Shown here one piece after another: positions 44,999 through 54,790 of a DNA stretch of 64,000 nt. The translations under genes were made by a program, and so were the position numbers. The notes beneath the pieces were generated by a model. That model was not told the DNA's origin and did no database searches. It was given only the letters and a program-made list of their open reading frames with translations. The DNA is taken from assembly GCF_000744605.1 (NCBI RefSeq), contig NZ_JQMG01000001.1, positions 682,001-746,000 on the forward strand. The letters are read 5' to 3'. How positions within the stretch are numbered: the stretch's first letter is position 1; every line of letters begins with the position of its first letter. The stretch is from Methylotenera sp. L2L1. GTDB lineage: Bacteria; Pseudomonadota; Gammaproteobacteria; Burkholderiales; Methylophilaceae.

Positions 44999-46069
44999 AT
45001 GAAAATCATTACCCGTTATTTACTCAAAGAAATCACTGTCAATGTGCTGCTGATTACATTAGCGCTCATTGCCATGTTTTCATTCTTTGATTTGATACAA
45101 GAACTTGAGAACCTAGGTCAAGGCAGCTACGGCTTAGGCAAAGTAATACTGTTTGTCATACTGAGTGCACCTGGCCACGTCTATGATGTGATGCCGGTAG
45201 CCGTGCTTGTTGGCTGCATGTACAGCTTAGGGCAACTGGCGCGATACTCAGAGCTCATCGTGCTAAGGGTGAGCGGTATCTCACTTTACAGCCTTGCCAC
45301 CACGCTATTAAAAGTGGGGATGATATTTACCGTCATCACTTTTCTTATCGGCGAACTGATTACCCCCCTCAGTGAAAAAATGGCACAGCGTCTGCGCATT
45401 AAGGCTACCGATTCTGTCATTGTGCAAGACTTCATGTCCGGCCTATGGGTCAAAGATGGCCGTAGCTTTGTGAACGTAGAAGAAGTGTTAGCGGACACTA
45501 CGTTATTGAACATCCATATTTATGAGTTCGATGATAAATTCAATCTGCGCACCGTGAGCCATGCCGAAAAAGGGCTATTTGAAGATGAGCAATGGCATTT
45601 AAAGTCCGTCTCACAAACTCACTTTGAAAAAGACAATAACTACGTAAAGCATTTAGACAAAGCAACATGGCGTTCACTGATACGCCCAGAGCTATTGAAT
45701 GTTTTATTGGTACTCCCAGAAAAAATGTCTGCATGGGACCTATATGCATACATTGACCATTTATCGATTAACAAACAGAAAACAACCCGCTATGAAATGG
45801 CGTTGTGGGCAAAACTTGTGTACCCGCTTGCCAGCCTAGTCATGGTGATATTGGCGCTCCCGTTTGCATTTATACAGCAACGCGCAACTGGTGCCAGCAC
45901 CAAAATATTTATCGGCATCATGCTTGGGGTTTTATACCAGATTCTTAACCGAACCTTTGTGCATTTGGGCTTGTTAAACGACTGGGCACCAGCATTTAGT
46001 GCGATTACACCAACGGCACTATTTCTGCTGGCGGGTCTCGCGATGTTACGCCATATAGACCGTAGGTAA
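44999..46069 (+). CDS. lptG: LPS export permease LptG
   Basis: A 356-residue partner of LptF with the same layout: three membrane segments, a periplasmic beta domain (about 130-260) and three more segments. LGQLARYSELIVLRVSGIS is the conserved coupling region. The operon structure lptF-lptG is standard. lptB and the other transport genes lie elsewhere. Confidence 0.95.
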   Translation: MKIITRYLLKEITVNVLLITLALIAMFSFFDLIQELENLGQGSYGLGKVILFVILSAPGHVYDVMPVAVLVGCMYSLGQLARYSELIVLRVSGISLYSLATTLLKVGMIFTVITFLIGELITPLSEKMAQRLRIKATDSVIVQDFMSGLWVKDGRSFVNVEEVLADTTLLNIHIYEFDDKFNLRTVSHAEKGLFEDEQWHLKSVSQTHFEKDNNYVKHLDKATWRSLIRPELLNVLLVLPEKMSAWDLYAYIDHLSINKQKTTRYEMALWAKLVYPLASLVMVILALPFAFIQQRATGASTKIFIGIMLGVLYQILNRTFVHLGLLNDWAPAFSAITPTALFLLAGLAMLRHIDRR

Positions 46070-46093
46070 GCATAGACCGCAGGTAAGCTAAAA

Positions 46094-46122
46094 CCCTTCA
46101 TGCATTGACCAACCGTGAAGGG
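46094..46122 (+). terminator. Hairpin after lptG
   Basis: CCCTTCA and TGAAGGG enclose a 15-base loop; a TTTTTA follows after 13 bases. Weak but placed as expected for the end of the lptFG operon. Confidence 0.45.
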
Positions 46123-46135
46123 CTGAATCGACTTT

Positions 46136-46576
46136 TTAGGTAATGACGACCTTGCATTTAAGCAATCGATCATGCAAAAACAATCGATTCTTATCTACCA
46201 CAGCCCACAAAAAACCTAGGCCGAACAATACTAAGCTTAAACTGGCTAACACATAGCGCATTAGTGCCGTCTGCTTAGAAAGTGGTGCATTATTTTGAGT
46301 GACTACTTTTAAATGCCAAGCCTGCATGGCAAGTGTCTGACCGCTTCTAGCCCAGCACCAGAGGTAATAAGCCCCTAGAATCGTCCACAAGAACATTTGT
46401 TGCAACAAACGCTTCATACCTTCTGTCGCGTCGCCAAATACGCCATAAAATATTCCTGCAAATACAATGCTCAGCGCAATTATAGTAAGCAGTTCATAGA
46501 CCATGCATGCGCATAGCTTAAGTAAACTTGGGGCATGTTCTTTTGGCGGAATGGCAGATTGTTTTGGAAGGCTCAT
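46136..46576 (-). CDS. RDD family membrane protein
   Basis: A 146-residue membrane protein of the RDD family. Four hydrophobic segments can be seen (about 22-50, 55-75, 105-130). WARSGQTLAMQAWHLKVV holds the characteristic central motif. The function of the family is not settled; some members are ion transporters. It converges with lptG. Confidence 0.85.
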   Translation of the reverse strand: MSLPKQSAIPPKEHAPSLLKLCACMVYELLTIIALSIVFAGIFYGVFGDATEGMKRLLQQMFLWTILGAYYLWCWARSGQTLAMQAWHLKVVTQNNAPLSKQTALMRYVLASLSLVLFGLGFLWAVVDKNRLFLHDRLLKCKVVIT

Positions 46577-46685
46577 ACAAAGGCTATTTCAGCACTATTT
46601 TAAAATAGGGTTTCAGAAACTATTACTAGAGAGTTTTGCACAAAGCGGAATATAGCTCAGTTTTTAATAAAAATATCAAAACCCA

Positions 46686-46755
46686 TCATTCCCGCGAAAG
46701 CGGGAATCAATTTTAATGAAACATTTAGATGGATCCCCGCTTTCGCGAGGATGAC
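46686..46755. repeat. REP-type extragenic palindrome pair
   Basis: ATTCCCGCGAAAGCGGGAAT is a perfect short palindrome (46688-46707). About 25 bases later an inverted second unit GATCCCCGCTTTCGCGAGGATGA follows (about 46732-46754). Each unit can fold and the two can also pair with each other. The core CCCGC-GAAA-GCGGG is the usual look of REP elements. It stands in the 248-base gap between two minus-strand genes. Confidence 0.8.
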
Positions 46756-46824
46756 GGATTTGTAAGTTTTTAGGGTTAAAACTACTTGGTGCAAAGCTCT
46801 AATTTAAAGAATTGCAGCGAACAC

Positions 46825-47268
46825 TTAATTCAAGTCTGCATCGGTATAGGTATCTGGCGATTCAGCGCGCAATTTAGCACGCTCTGATTCTGGCAGTTGC
46901 TGATACTCTAGCCATTTCTTACGTAACTCACTTTTCTTATCTGCGGATAAGGCATTGAATTGCTGATGCCTTTTTCTTGCATTTTCACGCTCATACGGCG
47001 TCATTCGGCTCCAATTAGTCAGGCGTTTTTTAACTAAAGCCTGTTTCTCAGCATTCATCTTTGGGTAGTCACTGGCAATATCCAGCATTTTCTCACGTTG
47101 CCATGGGCGTAATGTATCCCACTCAGAAGCCAGTGGATTTAGCACCTTACGTTGTGCATCATTCAACTCGGCCCACGATACATCGGCCGCCTTAACGACT
47201 GAGACGCCAGAGATTAGCAGTGCGAATACAAAAACTAAACCTTTAAGCTTCAATTGGTATCCAGCCAT
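46825..47268 (-). CDS. DUF3106 family protein
   Basis: A 147-residue protein with a signal peptide (about 1-27) and a repeated W-containing pattern: LNDAQRKVLNPLASEWDTL, RPWQREKMLDIASDYPKM and MTPYERENARKRHQQFNALS. This is the DUF3106 family, secreted proteins of unknown role with a link to sigma factors. It overlaps the end of the DUF3619 gene by 19 bases, showing tight coupling. Confidence 0.85.
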   Translation of the reverse strand: MAGYQLKLKGLVFVFALLISGVSVVKAADVSWAELNDAQRKVLNPLASEWDTLRPWQREKMLDIASDYPKMNAEKQALVKKRLTNWSRMTPYERENARKRHQQFNALSADKKSELRKKWLEYQQLPESERAKLRAESPDTYTDADLN

Positions 47269-47696
47269 GCAGTAAATCCCTTGTCTGCGTATGCTTCAGG
47301 CGGCAAATCAGAGGCCAACAAGAATGCATCGCTATTTTCTATTTGATGATTAACACTAAACTGTTGTACAGCGAAAAAAGTTAACAACATCACGCACACC
47401 ACCAATAAGGTAGAAAAAACACGATGTTGCTCAAAATAATGTCCGAAACGCCCACCAAACCATTGTAAGGCATGACCATTTCGGTGCAATCTATGGCTTC
47501 CCGCCAACTGCGCTTCCTGACTCACTAATCGGCCTATCGCCAAGCTGCGTGCTTCTGCTAAACGCAGTGAGTGCTCATCAGATAATTTTTGCGCGCGACT
47601 ATCTAGCAACTCAACAATATTGCGCGCTATTTGATCTTCAACGTTTGCTTCCAAAGATGCTTGTTGATTTATATGTCTGTTGTTATCGGTTTTCAT
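47250..47696 (-). CDS. DUF3619 family protein, probable anti-sigma-like membrane protein
   Basis: A 148-residue protein with one membrane segment (about 92-112, STLLVVCVMLLTFFAV). The N-terminal cytoplasmic half is helical with LRLAEARSLAIGRL. It stands between the ECF sigma gene and the DUF3106 gene in the order usual for betaproteobacteria. A role in restraining the sigma factor is an inference from its position and topology. Confidence 0.8.
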   Translation of the reverse strand: MKTDNNRHINQQASLEANVEDQIARNIVELLDSRAQKLSDEHSLRLAEARSLAIGRLVSQEAQLAGSHRLHRNGHALQWFGGRFGHYFEQHRVFSTLLVVCVMLLTFFAVQQFSVNHQIENSDAFLLASDLPPEAYADKGFTAWLDTN

Positions 47697-47720
47697 TGCT
47701 CGCTCCTATTTTTCGAGCCA

Positions 47721-48317
47721 TTATCTAGGTCCATTTAAGGTAACATTCGATAAGCCCAGCTTATCTAAGCCTTGCTTACGTAACTCTACAGCCAACGCAT
47801 GCACTGCCCGTGAGCAATGAGTTTTAACGCTACCATCGGAGCATCCCATGATTTCTGCTGTTTCTGCCACGTCCATCTCCTCCCAGTAACGCAGCACAAA
47901 CGCTTCGCGTTGACGTGCTGGTAGTTTTTCTAATGCGCGCTCTATCAATGCGATCGTTTGGCTACGTGCAATTTGAACAGAAGGCTCGTCACTGTCATCC
48001 CCTACGTCTATCGTATCAAGTGGATCACGGTCTTCATTATCATCAGCACTGCCCCCAAATGATGACAGCAGTGTCGTCCACAGGTTACGCACTTTTTGTC
48101 TGCGCCAATAATCGCGCATCGTATTTTGTAAAATACGCTGAAACAGCATGGGAAACTCTGAAACAGGTTGCGCGCCATATTTATCGGCAAGCTTCATCAT
48201 AGCATCTTGCACGATATCAAGCGCAGCATGATCATCTCTGACCGCATAAGCCGTCTGCTTAAATGCACGCCGCTCTGTCGCTGCGAGAAAGTCAGAGAGT
48301 TCCTTGGGTGTTGCCAT
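47721..48317 (-). CDS. ECF-type RNA polymerase sigma factor
   Basis: A 198-residue sigma factor. Region 2 shows VRDDHAALDIVQDAMMKLADKY. Region 4 shows LPARQREAFVLRYWEEMDVAETAEIMGCSDGSVKTHCSRAVHAL. The insertion between the two (about 85-115, acidic, GSADDNEDRDPLDTIDVGDDSDE) is longer than in RpoE. It heads the operon with DUF3619 and DUF3106. Confidence 0.93.
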   Translation of the reverse strand: MATPKELSDFLAATERRAFKQTAYAVRDDHAALDIVQDAMMKLADKYGAQPVSEFPMLFQRILQNTMRDYWRRQKVRNLWTTLLSSFGGSADDNEDRDPLDTIDVGDDSDEPSVQIARSQTIALIERALEKLPARQREAFVLRYWEEMDVAETAEIMGCSDGSVKTHCSRAVHALAVELRKQGLDKLGLSNVTLNGPR

Positions 48318-48654
48318 GTTAGAAATTAAACGCCATATTTAGATTGGTATTTTATACTGTTAACCAAATGACATGCTCAAATTGAGTAGCATATTCAGGC
48401 ACACAGTATATCAGGTTTGTATTTTCAGCTAGACTTGCAACTAAACCGCGCCATGACTGTAGCTTTAAATAGCAACGCCAAATACGCCCACTGTATTACA
48501 AACTATTTAATCTTAGGTTTAAATGAATCAATCTTAGCTTAAGTGCTTTAATCACTGCGTCTTAAATCAACCAATATTTATTAAAAACCAAACGAAGCTG
48601 GCACTTTTAGTTACAATCTAAGCTTAATTATCAAGACAAGAGTAACTTTACATT
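48318..48654. other. Divergent intergenic region between the sigma operon and pilSR
   Basis: 337 bases with two outward promoters expected. On the minus strand a TATAAA-like box lies near 48350. The plus-strand part is AT-rich with TTTAGTTACAATCTAAG near 48605-48621 before the PP0621-like start. No operator or RNA structure was recognised. Confidence 0.35.
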
Positions 48655-48888
48655 ATGTGGAAACTAATTTTTTGGGGGATCGTCATTTGGTTAGTGATTC
48701 AGCTGATTAAACGTGGCTTAAGCACCAATCAAAATAAATCCCCAGCGCAAAAAAATCAGGAAGAAGCTAATGTCGAGAATATGGTGGAATGTGAGCAATG
48801 TCATGTGCACTTGCCACGCTCTGAGGCATTTTTGGTAGACGGTAAATTTTACTGCTCCAAAGCGCATATCAAATCAGACGCTTCATAG
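48655..48888 (+). CDS. PP0621-type small membrane protein
   Basis: A 77-residue protein with a single N-terminal membrane segment (about 4-20) and a soluble tail with CEQCHVHLPRSEAFLVDGKFYCSKAH. The CxxC and C/H spacing suggests a zinc knuckle. It is the usual small gene in front of pilS in betaproteobacteria. Its function is unknown; the gap to pilS is 49 bases. Confidence 0.82.
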   Translation: MWKLIFWGIVIWLVIQLIKRGLSTNQNKSPAQKNQEEANVENMVECEQCHVHLPRSEAFLVDGKFYCSKAHIKSDAS

Positions 48889-48937
48889 CTAACAATGCCG
48901 ATTAACTTTAGAACTTACACCAAGCCTCAAAATTTAG

Positions 48938-50542
48938 ATGAACGATAATACGCTCTATCAAAATCTTACAGCGCAGAATGAGCTATCTCTTCAAGCGCGT
49001 ACGATTCGTATTATTAATGTCTTTAGGCTCATACTAAGCTTAATTTTTGTATTATTTTCCTTATATATCGGTCAGGATAACTGGGGAGAAACTCAGGATG
49101 CGTCTTTATTCTTTAGCTTGTCTTTAGCATACTCTCTGTTCAGCTTCACCTCATTGCTGGTTGCACCTATTAGGTCTTCGGCGCTGGTCTTTTTCAACCC
49201 GGTGCAAATCATCATTGATATATTCTTCATCATTTTCATTATGCACGCTGCAGGCGGCATACAAAGTGGTTTAGGTTTATTGCTGATTATCACCATCGTC
49301 ACTGCCAGCCTAATTAGCAACGGGCGCTTAGCTTTATTTTATGCTGCGATTGCATCAATAGGATTGTTGCTTGAGCAGAGCTATCAAATAGCCAAATGGG
49401 TCTTGCCAATTTCAGGGTACAGCCAGCCTGTCATGCTGAGTTTGAGCTGTTTTGCGACAGCCTGGCTGGGTTACAGCTTTGCCAAACGCATCATGCAAAG
49501 TGAAGCGCTGGCTTCTGCGCGTGGGATTGACCTAGAGAACTTAGCGCAAGTAAATGCGCTCATTACTGAAGAAATGCAGGATGGCGTGATTGTGATTGAT
49601 CAGTTTCTCAATATTCGCCATCACAATTCGCAAGCGATGCCCTTGCTTACACGAACAAAAGTCAATGACGAAGAAACCGTTAAGCTTAGTGATAGTGCGA
49701 TAGAAATCGCGCATGTATTCACACGCTGGATGCATGCAGAGAACATGAGTGAAAATATCATCATCTCAATTAACAATAAAGAGCTCAAACTAAGGCTAGA
49801 GCCAATTAACGATGATAATCGTCTATATGGTGCCGTCATCTTTATTCAAGACTGGAGTCAAATCCAGTCAGCCGCACAACAATCTAAACTAGCCGCGCTT
49901 GGGAGGCTGACAGCCAACATTGCACACGAAATACGCAACCCACTGAGCGCGATTAGCCATGCCAACCAGTTACTGCAAGAAGAAGACTTTAACGCGCAGG
50001 ATAAGCGTATGCTGCAAATCATTGCGGACAATATTCAGCGCATTGATCAAATCATTAAAGATGTGCTTGAACTCAATCGCCGTGACCGCACCAACCAAGA
50101 AAAGCTATCAGTTAACCAATTCATCCTCGATTTTTACACCCAATTTTGTGCTGTAGAAAAAATACCGACCTCACACTTTCAGATAGCACCCCTTAAAGAC
50201 ACCTTATTCATTGCCTATGACCAGCGCCATTTGATGCAAATCCTGTGGAATTTGTGTAAAAATGGCTGGGAGCATAGCCATAAACAGGCTGGTAGCCTAA
50301 AGTTAAACTGTACAAAAAATGGACGTGCTGGTTTAAACTTAGAGGTTATCGATGATGGCGAAGGCGTGGCAGAAGAAAATCGCAACAAGCTATTTGAGCC
50401 TTTTTACACCACCAAAACAACAGGAAATGGCTTGGGCCTTTACATTTCACGCGAGCTTGCTGAAGCAAACGGTTCGCGCCTAAGCTACCAAAAGCTAGAC
50501 GTCGGCAGCGCATTTATACTTAAGTTACAAACAATCAACTAA
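48938..50542 (+). CDS. pilS: Sensor histidine kinase PilS
   Basis: A 534-residue membrane kinase with six hydrophobic segments (about 27-185), a PAS-like domain (about 200-305), the phosphorylated H330 in NIAHEIRNPLSAISH and an ATPase domain ending in the G-rich LFEPFYTTKTTGNGLGL. PilS controls type IV pilin genes through PilR. It is 32 bases from pilR and follows the small PP0621-type gene. Confidence 0.92.
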   Translation: MNDNTLYQNLTAQNELSLQARTIRIINVFRLILSLIFVLFSLYIGQDNWGETQDASLFFSLSLAYSLFSFTSLLVAPIRSSALVFFNPVQIIIDIFFIIFIMHAAGGIQSGLGLLLIITIVTASLISNGRLALFYAAIASIGLLLEQSYQIAKWVLPISGYSQPVMLSLSCFATAWLGYSFAKRIMQSEALASARGIDLENLAQVNALITEEMQDGVIVIDQFLNIRHHNSQAMPLLTRTKVNDEETVKLSDSAIEIAHVFTRWMHAENMSENIIISINNKELKLRLEPINDDNRLYGAVIFIQDWSQIQSAAQQSKLAALGRLTANIAHEIRNPLSAISHANQLLQEEDFNAQDKRMLQIIADNIQRIDQIIKDVLELNRRDRTNQEKLSVNQFILDFYTQFCAVEKIPTSHFQIAPLKDTLFIAYDQRHLMQILWNLCKNGWEHSHKQAGSLKLNCTKNGRAGLNLEVIDDGEGVAEENRNKLFEPFYTTKTTGNGLGLYISRELAEANGSRLSYQKLDVGSAFILKLQTIN

Positions 50543-50573
50543 TACCGCAATCCATTAAGGACCATATTTTAGT

Positions 50574-51971
50574 ATGCAACAAAGACCTAGCTGCTTAATT
50601 GTTGATGATGAAACCGATATTCGCGAACTGCTAGCGATGACGCTAGAACGCATGGATGTTGAAACCTATAGTGCGAGTAGCTTAGACGAAGCGAAGGCCA
50701 TGCTCAAACTGCGCACTTACGCACTATGTTTAACGGATATGCAAATGCCGAACGGCAGTGGTCTTGACCTTGTGAACTATATTAACGAATTTCATCTAGG
50801 CTTGCCTGTTGCAGTGATTACGGCGCACGCTAGTGCAGACAATGCTGTTTCTGCACTAAAAGCTGGTGCTTTTGACTATCTCGCCAAACCCATCTCACTC
50901 AAGCAGTTACGTCCCGTGATTGAGTCTGCACTTAAACTAAGCGCAGTGACTGGCCAACACACACCGAATACCTTAGGCATGATTGGCAATTCTGAACAAA
51001 TTCAATATGTGCGCACCATGATTGCAAAAGTATCGCGCAGTCAGGCTCCGGTTTATATCAGCGGCGAATCTGGCAGCGGAAAAGAATTGGCGGCTAAACT
51101 TATCCACCAAAACAGCTCGCGTGCCGATGGTGCCTTTATCGCAGTCAACTGTGGCGCTATTCCTGAAAATTTAATGGAGAGTGAATTCTTCGGATATAAA
51201 AAAGGCGCATTCACAGGGGCAAATCAGGATAAAGAGGGCCTATTTCAAGCAGCTAATGGCGGAACCTTATTCTTAGACGAAGTTGCTGACTTGCCGCTTG
51301 CAATGCAGGTGAAGCTACTAAGAGCGATTCAAGAGAAGAAAGTACGGATGGTCGGTGGTACAAACGAAGAGGCCGTCGATGTACGCATCATTAGTGCGAC
51401 ACATAAAAACTTAACTGAAATGATGGATGCAGGTCAATTTAGAAAAGATTTGTATTATCGCCTTAACGTGATTCAACTTAAGATGCCAGCGCTACGCAGT
51501 CGCCCAGCCGATATCCCGTTGCTTACTGAAATGCTGCTCAATAAGCTCTGTCAGGCTCAACATATCACAACGCCTAAGATCGACGTTAAAGCACAGGGAT
51601 ATATCTCAAGCCTAGCATTCCCAGGCAATGTGCGCGAATTAGAGAATATGTTAGAACGCGCACTCGCACTATGCGATGGCCAGACGATTACCGTTGAGGA
51701 CGTACTGACGGAGGGAAGCCCAGAGGGGCAGACCAATACTTCAAACGCGATGTTTGATAGCCATCATTCCAGTGATATCAACCTGACTGATTACCTTGAA
51801 GAGGTAGAAAAAAAGGCCATCATTCAGGCCTTAGATAAAACTAATAATAACAAAACGGCTGCAGCCAAACTGCTAGGCGTTACATTCCGCACCTTACGCT
51901 ATCGACTTGCGAAACTAGGTCTCACAAAAGACAGCGACCTAGACTTAGAGAGTGATACGGAAGATAACTAA
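50574..51971 (+). CDS. pilR: Sigma54-dependent response regulator PilR
   Basis: A 465-residue NtrC-type regulator. The receiver domain has D55 in LTDMQMPNG. The AAA+ domain has GESGSGKE (164-171) and the sigma54 contact GAFTGA (211-216). The C-terminal Fis-like HTH is NNNKTAAAKLLGVTFRTLRYRL. It should activate pilin and related promoters with RpoN. No pilin gene is in the window. Confidence 0.93.
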   Translation: MQQRPSCLIVDDETDIRELLAMTLERMDVETYSASSLDEAKAMLKLRTYALCLTDMQMPNGSGLDLVNYINEFHLGLPVAVITAHASADNAVSALKAGAFDYLAKPISLKQLRPVIESALKLSAVTGQHTPNTLGMIGNSEQIQYVRTMIAKVSRSQAPVYISGESGSGKELAAKLIHQNSSRADGAFIAVNCGAIPENLMESEFFGYKKGAFTGANQDKEGLFQAANGGTLFLDEVADLPLAMQVKLLRAIQEKKVRMVGGTNEEAVDVRIISATHKNLTEMMDAGQFRKDLYYRLNVIQLKMPALRSRPADIPLLTEMLLNKLCQAQHITTPKIDVKAQGYISSLAFPGNVRELENMLERALALCDGQTITVEDVLTEGSPEGQTNTSNAMFDSHHSSDINLTDYLEEVEKKAIIQALDKTNNNKTAAAKLLGVTFRTLRYRLAKLGLTKDSDLDLESDTEDN

Positions 51972-51991
51972 ACCCATCAAATCCAACAAAC

Positions 51992-52024
51992 TGATGCCCT
52001 GCCTATGATGGGCACAGCATCAGC
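51992..52024. terminator. Hairpin between pilR and the exchanger gene
   Basis: CTGATGCCC and GGGCAcaGCATCAG (51992-52000, 52011-52024) form a stem with a 2-base bulge. It lies between two convergent genes. T runs are lacking. Confidence 0.5.
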
Positions 52025-52039
52025 AATACAATCAATAAC

Positions 52040-53041
52040 TTACGCTAACACCAAGAACAGATAAGTGATATAGATGGCACCATTCACTAACAAGTGCCAA
52101 ACACGCAAGCCACCTTTTTGCACCAAATAACGCAGCCAAATCGCAGCAACAAGTGTCAATACAATGCCTAACAGCACTTCACGGCGCGGTTCCCAAGGGG
52201 TGAGCATGATACCAATCGCTGGTAACAATGTGCCTTGAAACACCATGGCACCTGTAATGTTGCCAAAAGCTAGCGTGTCCTTACCTTTACGTATCCATAA
52301 AATACTATTAACTTTTTCTGGGAGCTCGGTTGCAATCGGAATAATCAACAGAGAGAGTAACAACGCTGAAATACCAAGCAAATGAGAGGCTTCTTCTACG
52401 CCACCGATAAAGCCCTTAGCACCAGCTACTAGCAAGGCCAAACCTAAGAACAATTGTATATAGATAACGACTGTATTGTTTGGTAGCCCTAACTTGCATA
52501 AAAACATCTCGCCACCCGCTTCAGTGGCATGCCCATCGTCAACGAGCGCTTTTGATGCGCGTAATGTCAACATGACATACACAAAATAAATCAGCACCAT
52601 ACAAAAACCCAAGCCATAACGGACAACACTTAAGCTATGCGGTACAAACATGGCAATCGCCGCAAAGCTAAATGCGATAATGAAGAAGTTAAGGTCACGT
52701 GCTAACCCAGTACGCTCAGGTCTTAGATGCCCCTGTGTACCTCGGCTGCGCCAAACTGAAACAGCCATAAGGCAGATAGAAAGTGTCGCTAACATCAACG
52801 GCGCACCCAAAATAGCACCTACACCAATCTCCTCATTGGTTGCAGCATTTTGCGTACCGGCTAGCAATGCAAGTAAAGGTACTGAGGTCTCTGGCAATGC
52901 GGTACCTACCGCCGCAAATAAAGAGCCAGTCACCCCTTCTGAAATGCCTAACTTTTCACCCAAATGCTCAAGCGCATTGGTAAACACCTCTGCGGCGATC
53001 AAAATCACAATAAGCATTACTAACAGTTCTAAAAACACCAT
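52040..53041 (-). CDS. Sodium/calcium exchanger family membrane protein
   Basis: A 333-residue protein with ten or so membrane segments. Two alpha repeats are seen: SLFAAVGTALPETSVPLLAL (about 41-60) and IIPIATELPEKVNSILWI with AFGNITGAMVFQGTLLP. The Glu in each motif (ALPE, ELPE) is the expected ion ligand. This is the CaCA (YrbG-like) group. The ion is not determined by sequence. It is transcribed alone. Confidence 0.85.
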   Translation of the reverse strand: MVFLELLVMLIVILIAAEVFTNALEHLGEKLGISEGVTGSLFAAVGTALPETSVPLLALLAGTQNAATNEEIGVGAILGAPLMLATLSICLMAVSVWRSRGTQGHLRPERTGLARDLNFFIIAFSFAAIAMFVPHSLSVVRYGLGFCMVLIYFVYVMLTLRASKALVDDGHATEAGGEMFLCKLGLPNNTVVIYIQLFLGLALLVAGAKGFIGGVEEASHLLGISALLLSLLIIPIATELPEKVNSILWIRKGKDTLAFGNITGAMVFQGTLLPAIGIMLTPWEPRREVLLGIVLTLVAAIWLRYLVQKGGLRVWHLLVNGAIYITYLFLVLA

Positions 53042-53117
53042 TTAAATTTCCTTTATTTGAAGCATCACTTCATTAATGTTGGCATTTTAAACTGAACTCA
53101 GCATAAAATTAGCAATC

Positions 53118-53660
53118 ATGGAAAATTACGCAATAAATAATGATGGTTTCGTGGCGCATGCGCAACAAATCGCATCCCCTAACTTTGATGCACGTCCCGA
53201 TGCAGAGATTAGTTTGATTGTGATTCATAACATTAGCCTACCCCCAAGCCAATATGGTGGCAATGGCATTATTGAGCTTTTTACTAACCAGCTAGACCCT
53301 GATGAGCATCCTTATTATGCGGGCATTTACACCCATCAAGTGTCAGCCCATTTTCTAATCCGCCGTGACGGCACGCTCATACAGTTTGTGTCATGTCTGA
53401 ACCGAGCATGGCATGCGGGTAAGTCTAATTGGCAATCGCGCGAACGTTGTAACGATTTCTCGGTCGGAATAGAGCTTGAGGGGTCTGATTTCGAAGCGTT
53501 TGAGGATGCCCAGTACCAAACCCTCAATAAATTAGTAACTTGCCTCAACAATAGCTACCCGATTCAAGCTATAGTAGGCCATTCAGACATTGCGCCAGAC
53601 AGAAAAACTGACCCTGGCCCCTATTTTGACTGGCAAAAATTAACACACCACCATCATTAA
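53118..53660 (+). CDS. ampD: 1,6-anhydro-N-acetylmuramyl-L-alanine amidase AmpD
   Basis: A 180-residue cytosolic zinc amidase of the amidase_2 family, for cell-wall recycling. The zinc ligands are seen in SLIVIHNISLPP, LNRAWHAGKSNWQ and VGHSDIAPDRKTDPG; the last also carries the catalytic Lys. RCNDFSVGIELEG is typical. No signal peptide, as expected. The efflux adaptor gene starts 13 bases downstream. Confidence 0.95.
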   Translation: MENYAINNDGFVAHAQQIASPNFDARPDAEISLIVIHNISLPPSQYGGNGIIELFTNQLDPDEHPYYAGIYTHQVSAHFLIRRDGTLIQFVSCLNRAWHAGKSNWQSRERCNDFSVGIELEGSDFEAFEDAQYQTLNKLVTCLNNSYPIQAIVGHSDIAPDRKTDPGPYFDWQKLTHHHH

Positions 53661-53673
53661 AAATAATCAACTT

Positions 53674-54771
53674 ATGCAAAGAATTTTTAGCCTGACTTTA
53701 TTAACTTTTTTTGCCAGCATGCTCTTTGCATGTGGTGCAAATGATGAAAATAAACAAGAAGCCAATAAAAACGGGCCTAAACCTACGTTGGTGACCGTTT
53801 CCGCTGTGCAAGATGCACCTGTTGAAATAACGGAAGAGGGCATCGGCTCACTTGAAGGATTGGTTGACCCAACGCTCAAGGCAGAAGTTGCTGCGCGCAT
53901 CATTAAGGTATATGTCAGCCCTGGTGACACGGTAAAACAAGGGCAACTTGTCGCCACACTAGACCCTACTGAATTTAATCTACAAGAGCGGGAAGCGCAG
54001 GCGGAAGTAGGACGCATTGAAGCACTATTGAATAATCAGTCCAAGACTGTTGCTCGGAATCAGGCCTTAGTCGATAAAAAATTTATTTCACAAACTGCTG
54101 TGGACACCAGTGTAGCGGATCAAAATGTACTTAAAGAGCAACTAGTCGCGGCCAAAGCGCGGATTAGTACCATTCGCAATAGCACTGGAAAAACCAGAAT
54201 TTTCGCCCCTACTGACGGTGTGGTGGAAAGTAAGATTGTAGACACGGGAGAATATGTAAATGTTGGCGACCCGATTGTGCAAATCATTTCCAATAAACTG
54301 CTACGGGCTTACATTCCTTTTCCAGAGCGTGCCGGTACGCAACTTAAAGCGGGCTTAAAACTAAGACTCACCACACCGACAAGCGACACCCCGGTTGAAA
54401 CAGTCATCCGTGAACTTAAGCCATTAATTACGGCAAGCAACCGCACGATTATGGTGATTGCTGATGTGAAGAATGTGGCAGGATGGCAAGCTGGTGGCAG
54501 CGTGAATGCCAGTGTTATTTTAGGTGAGCGTGCTTCTGCAATGATGGTGCCGGAACAAAGCGTGATATTGCGCCCAGCTGGGCAAGTCGTCTACGTCGTC
54601 AAAGACAACATCGCCTACCAAGCGATCGTCACAACAGGTTTACGTAAAAATGGCTTGATTGAGATTACTGACGGTGTCAGCGTGAACGATGTCGTCGTTG
54701 TCGATGGCGCGGGCTTTTTAACCGACAAGGCACCGGTCAAAATTGCCAGTAATTCCTCAACATCACGATAA
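53674..54771 (+). CDS. RND efflux periplasmic adaptor (lipoprotein)
   Basis: A 365-residue membrane fusion protein. The signal peptide ends in the lipobox LFAC (about 18-21), so it is lipid-anchored. A biotinyl-lipoyl-like domain (LKAEVAARIIKVYVSPGD), an alpha-hairpin (about 105-155), and a beta-barrel follow (about 200-330). It pairs with the RND pump 19 bases downstream. No outer-membrane channel gene is seen, so a TolC-like protein must come from elsewhere. Start 13 bases after ampD suggests partial co-transcription. Confidence 0.93.
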   Translation: MQRIFSLTLLTFFASMLFACGANDENKQEANKNGPKPTLVTVSAVQDAPVEITEEGIGSLEGLVDPTLKAEVAARIIKVYVSPGDTVKQGQLVATLDPTEFNLQEREAQAEVGRIEALLNNQSKTVARNQALVDKKFISQTAVDTSVADQNVLKEQLVAAKARISTIRNSTGKTRIFAPTDGVVESKIVDTGEYVNVGDPIVQIISNKLLRAYIPFPERAGTQLKAGLKLRLTTPTSDTPVETVIRELKPLITASNRTIMVIADVKNVAGWQAGGSVNASVILGERASAMMVPEQSVILRPAGQVVYVVKDNIAYQAIVTTGLRKNGLIEITDGVSVNDVVVVDGAGFLTDKAPVKIASNSSTSR

Positions 54772-54790
54772 TCATTGATACTTTTACCCC

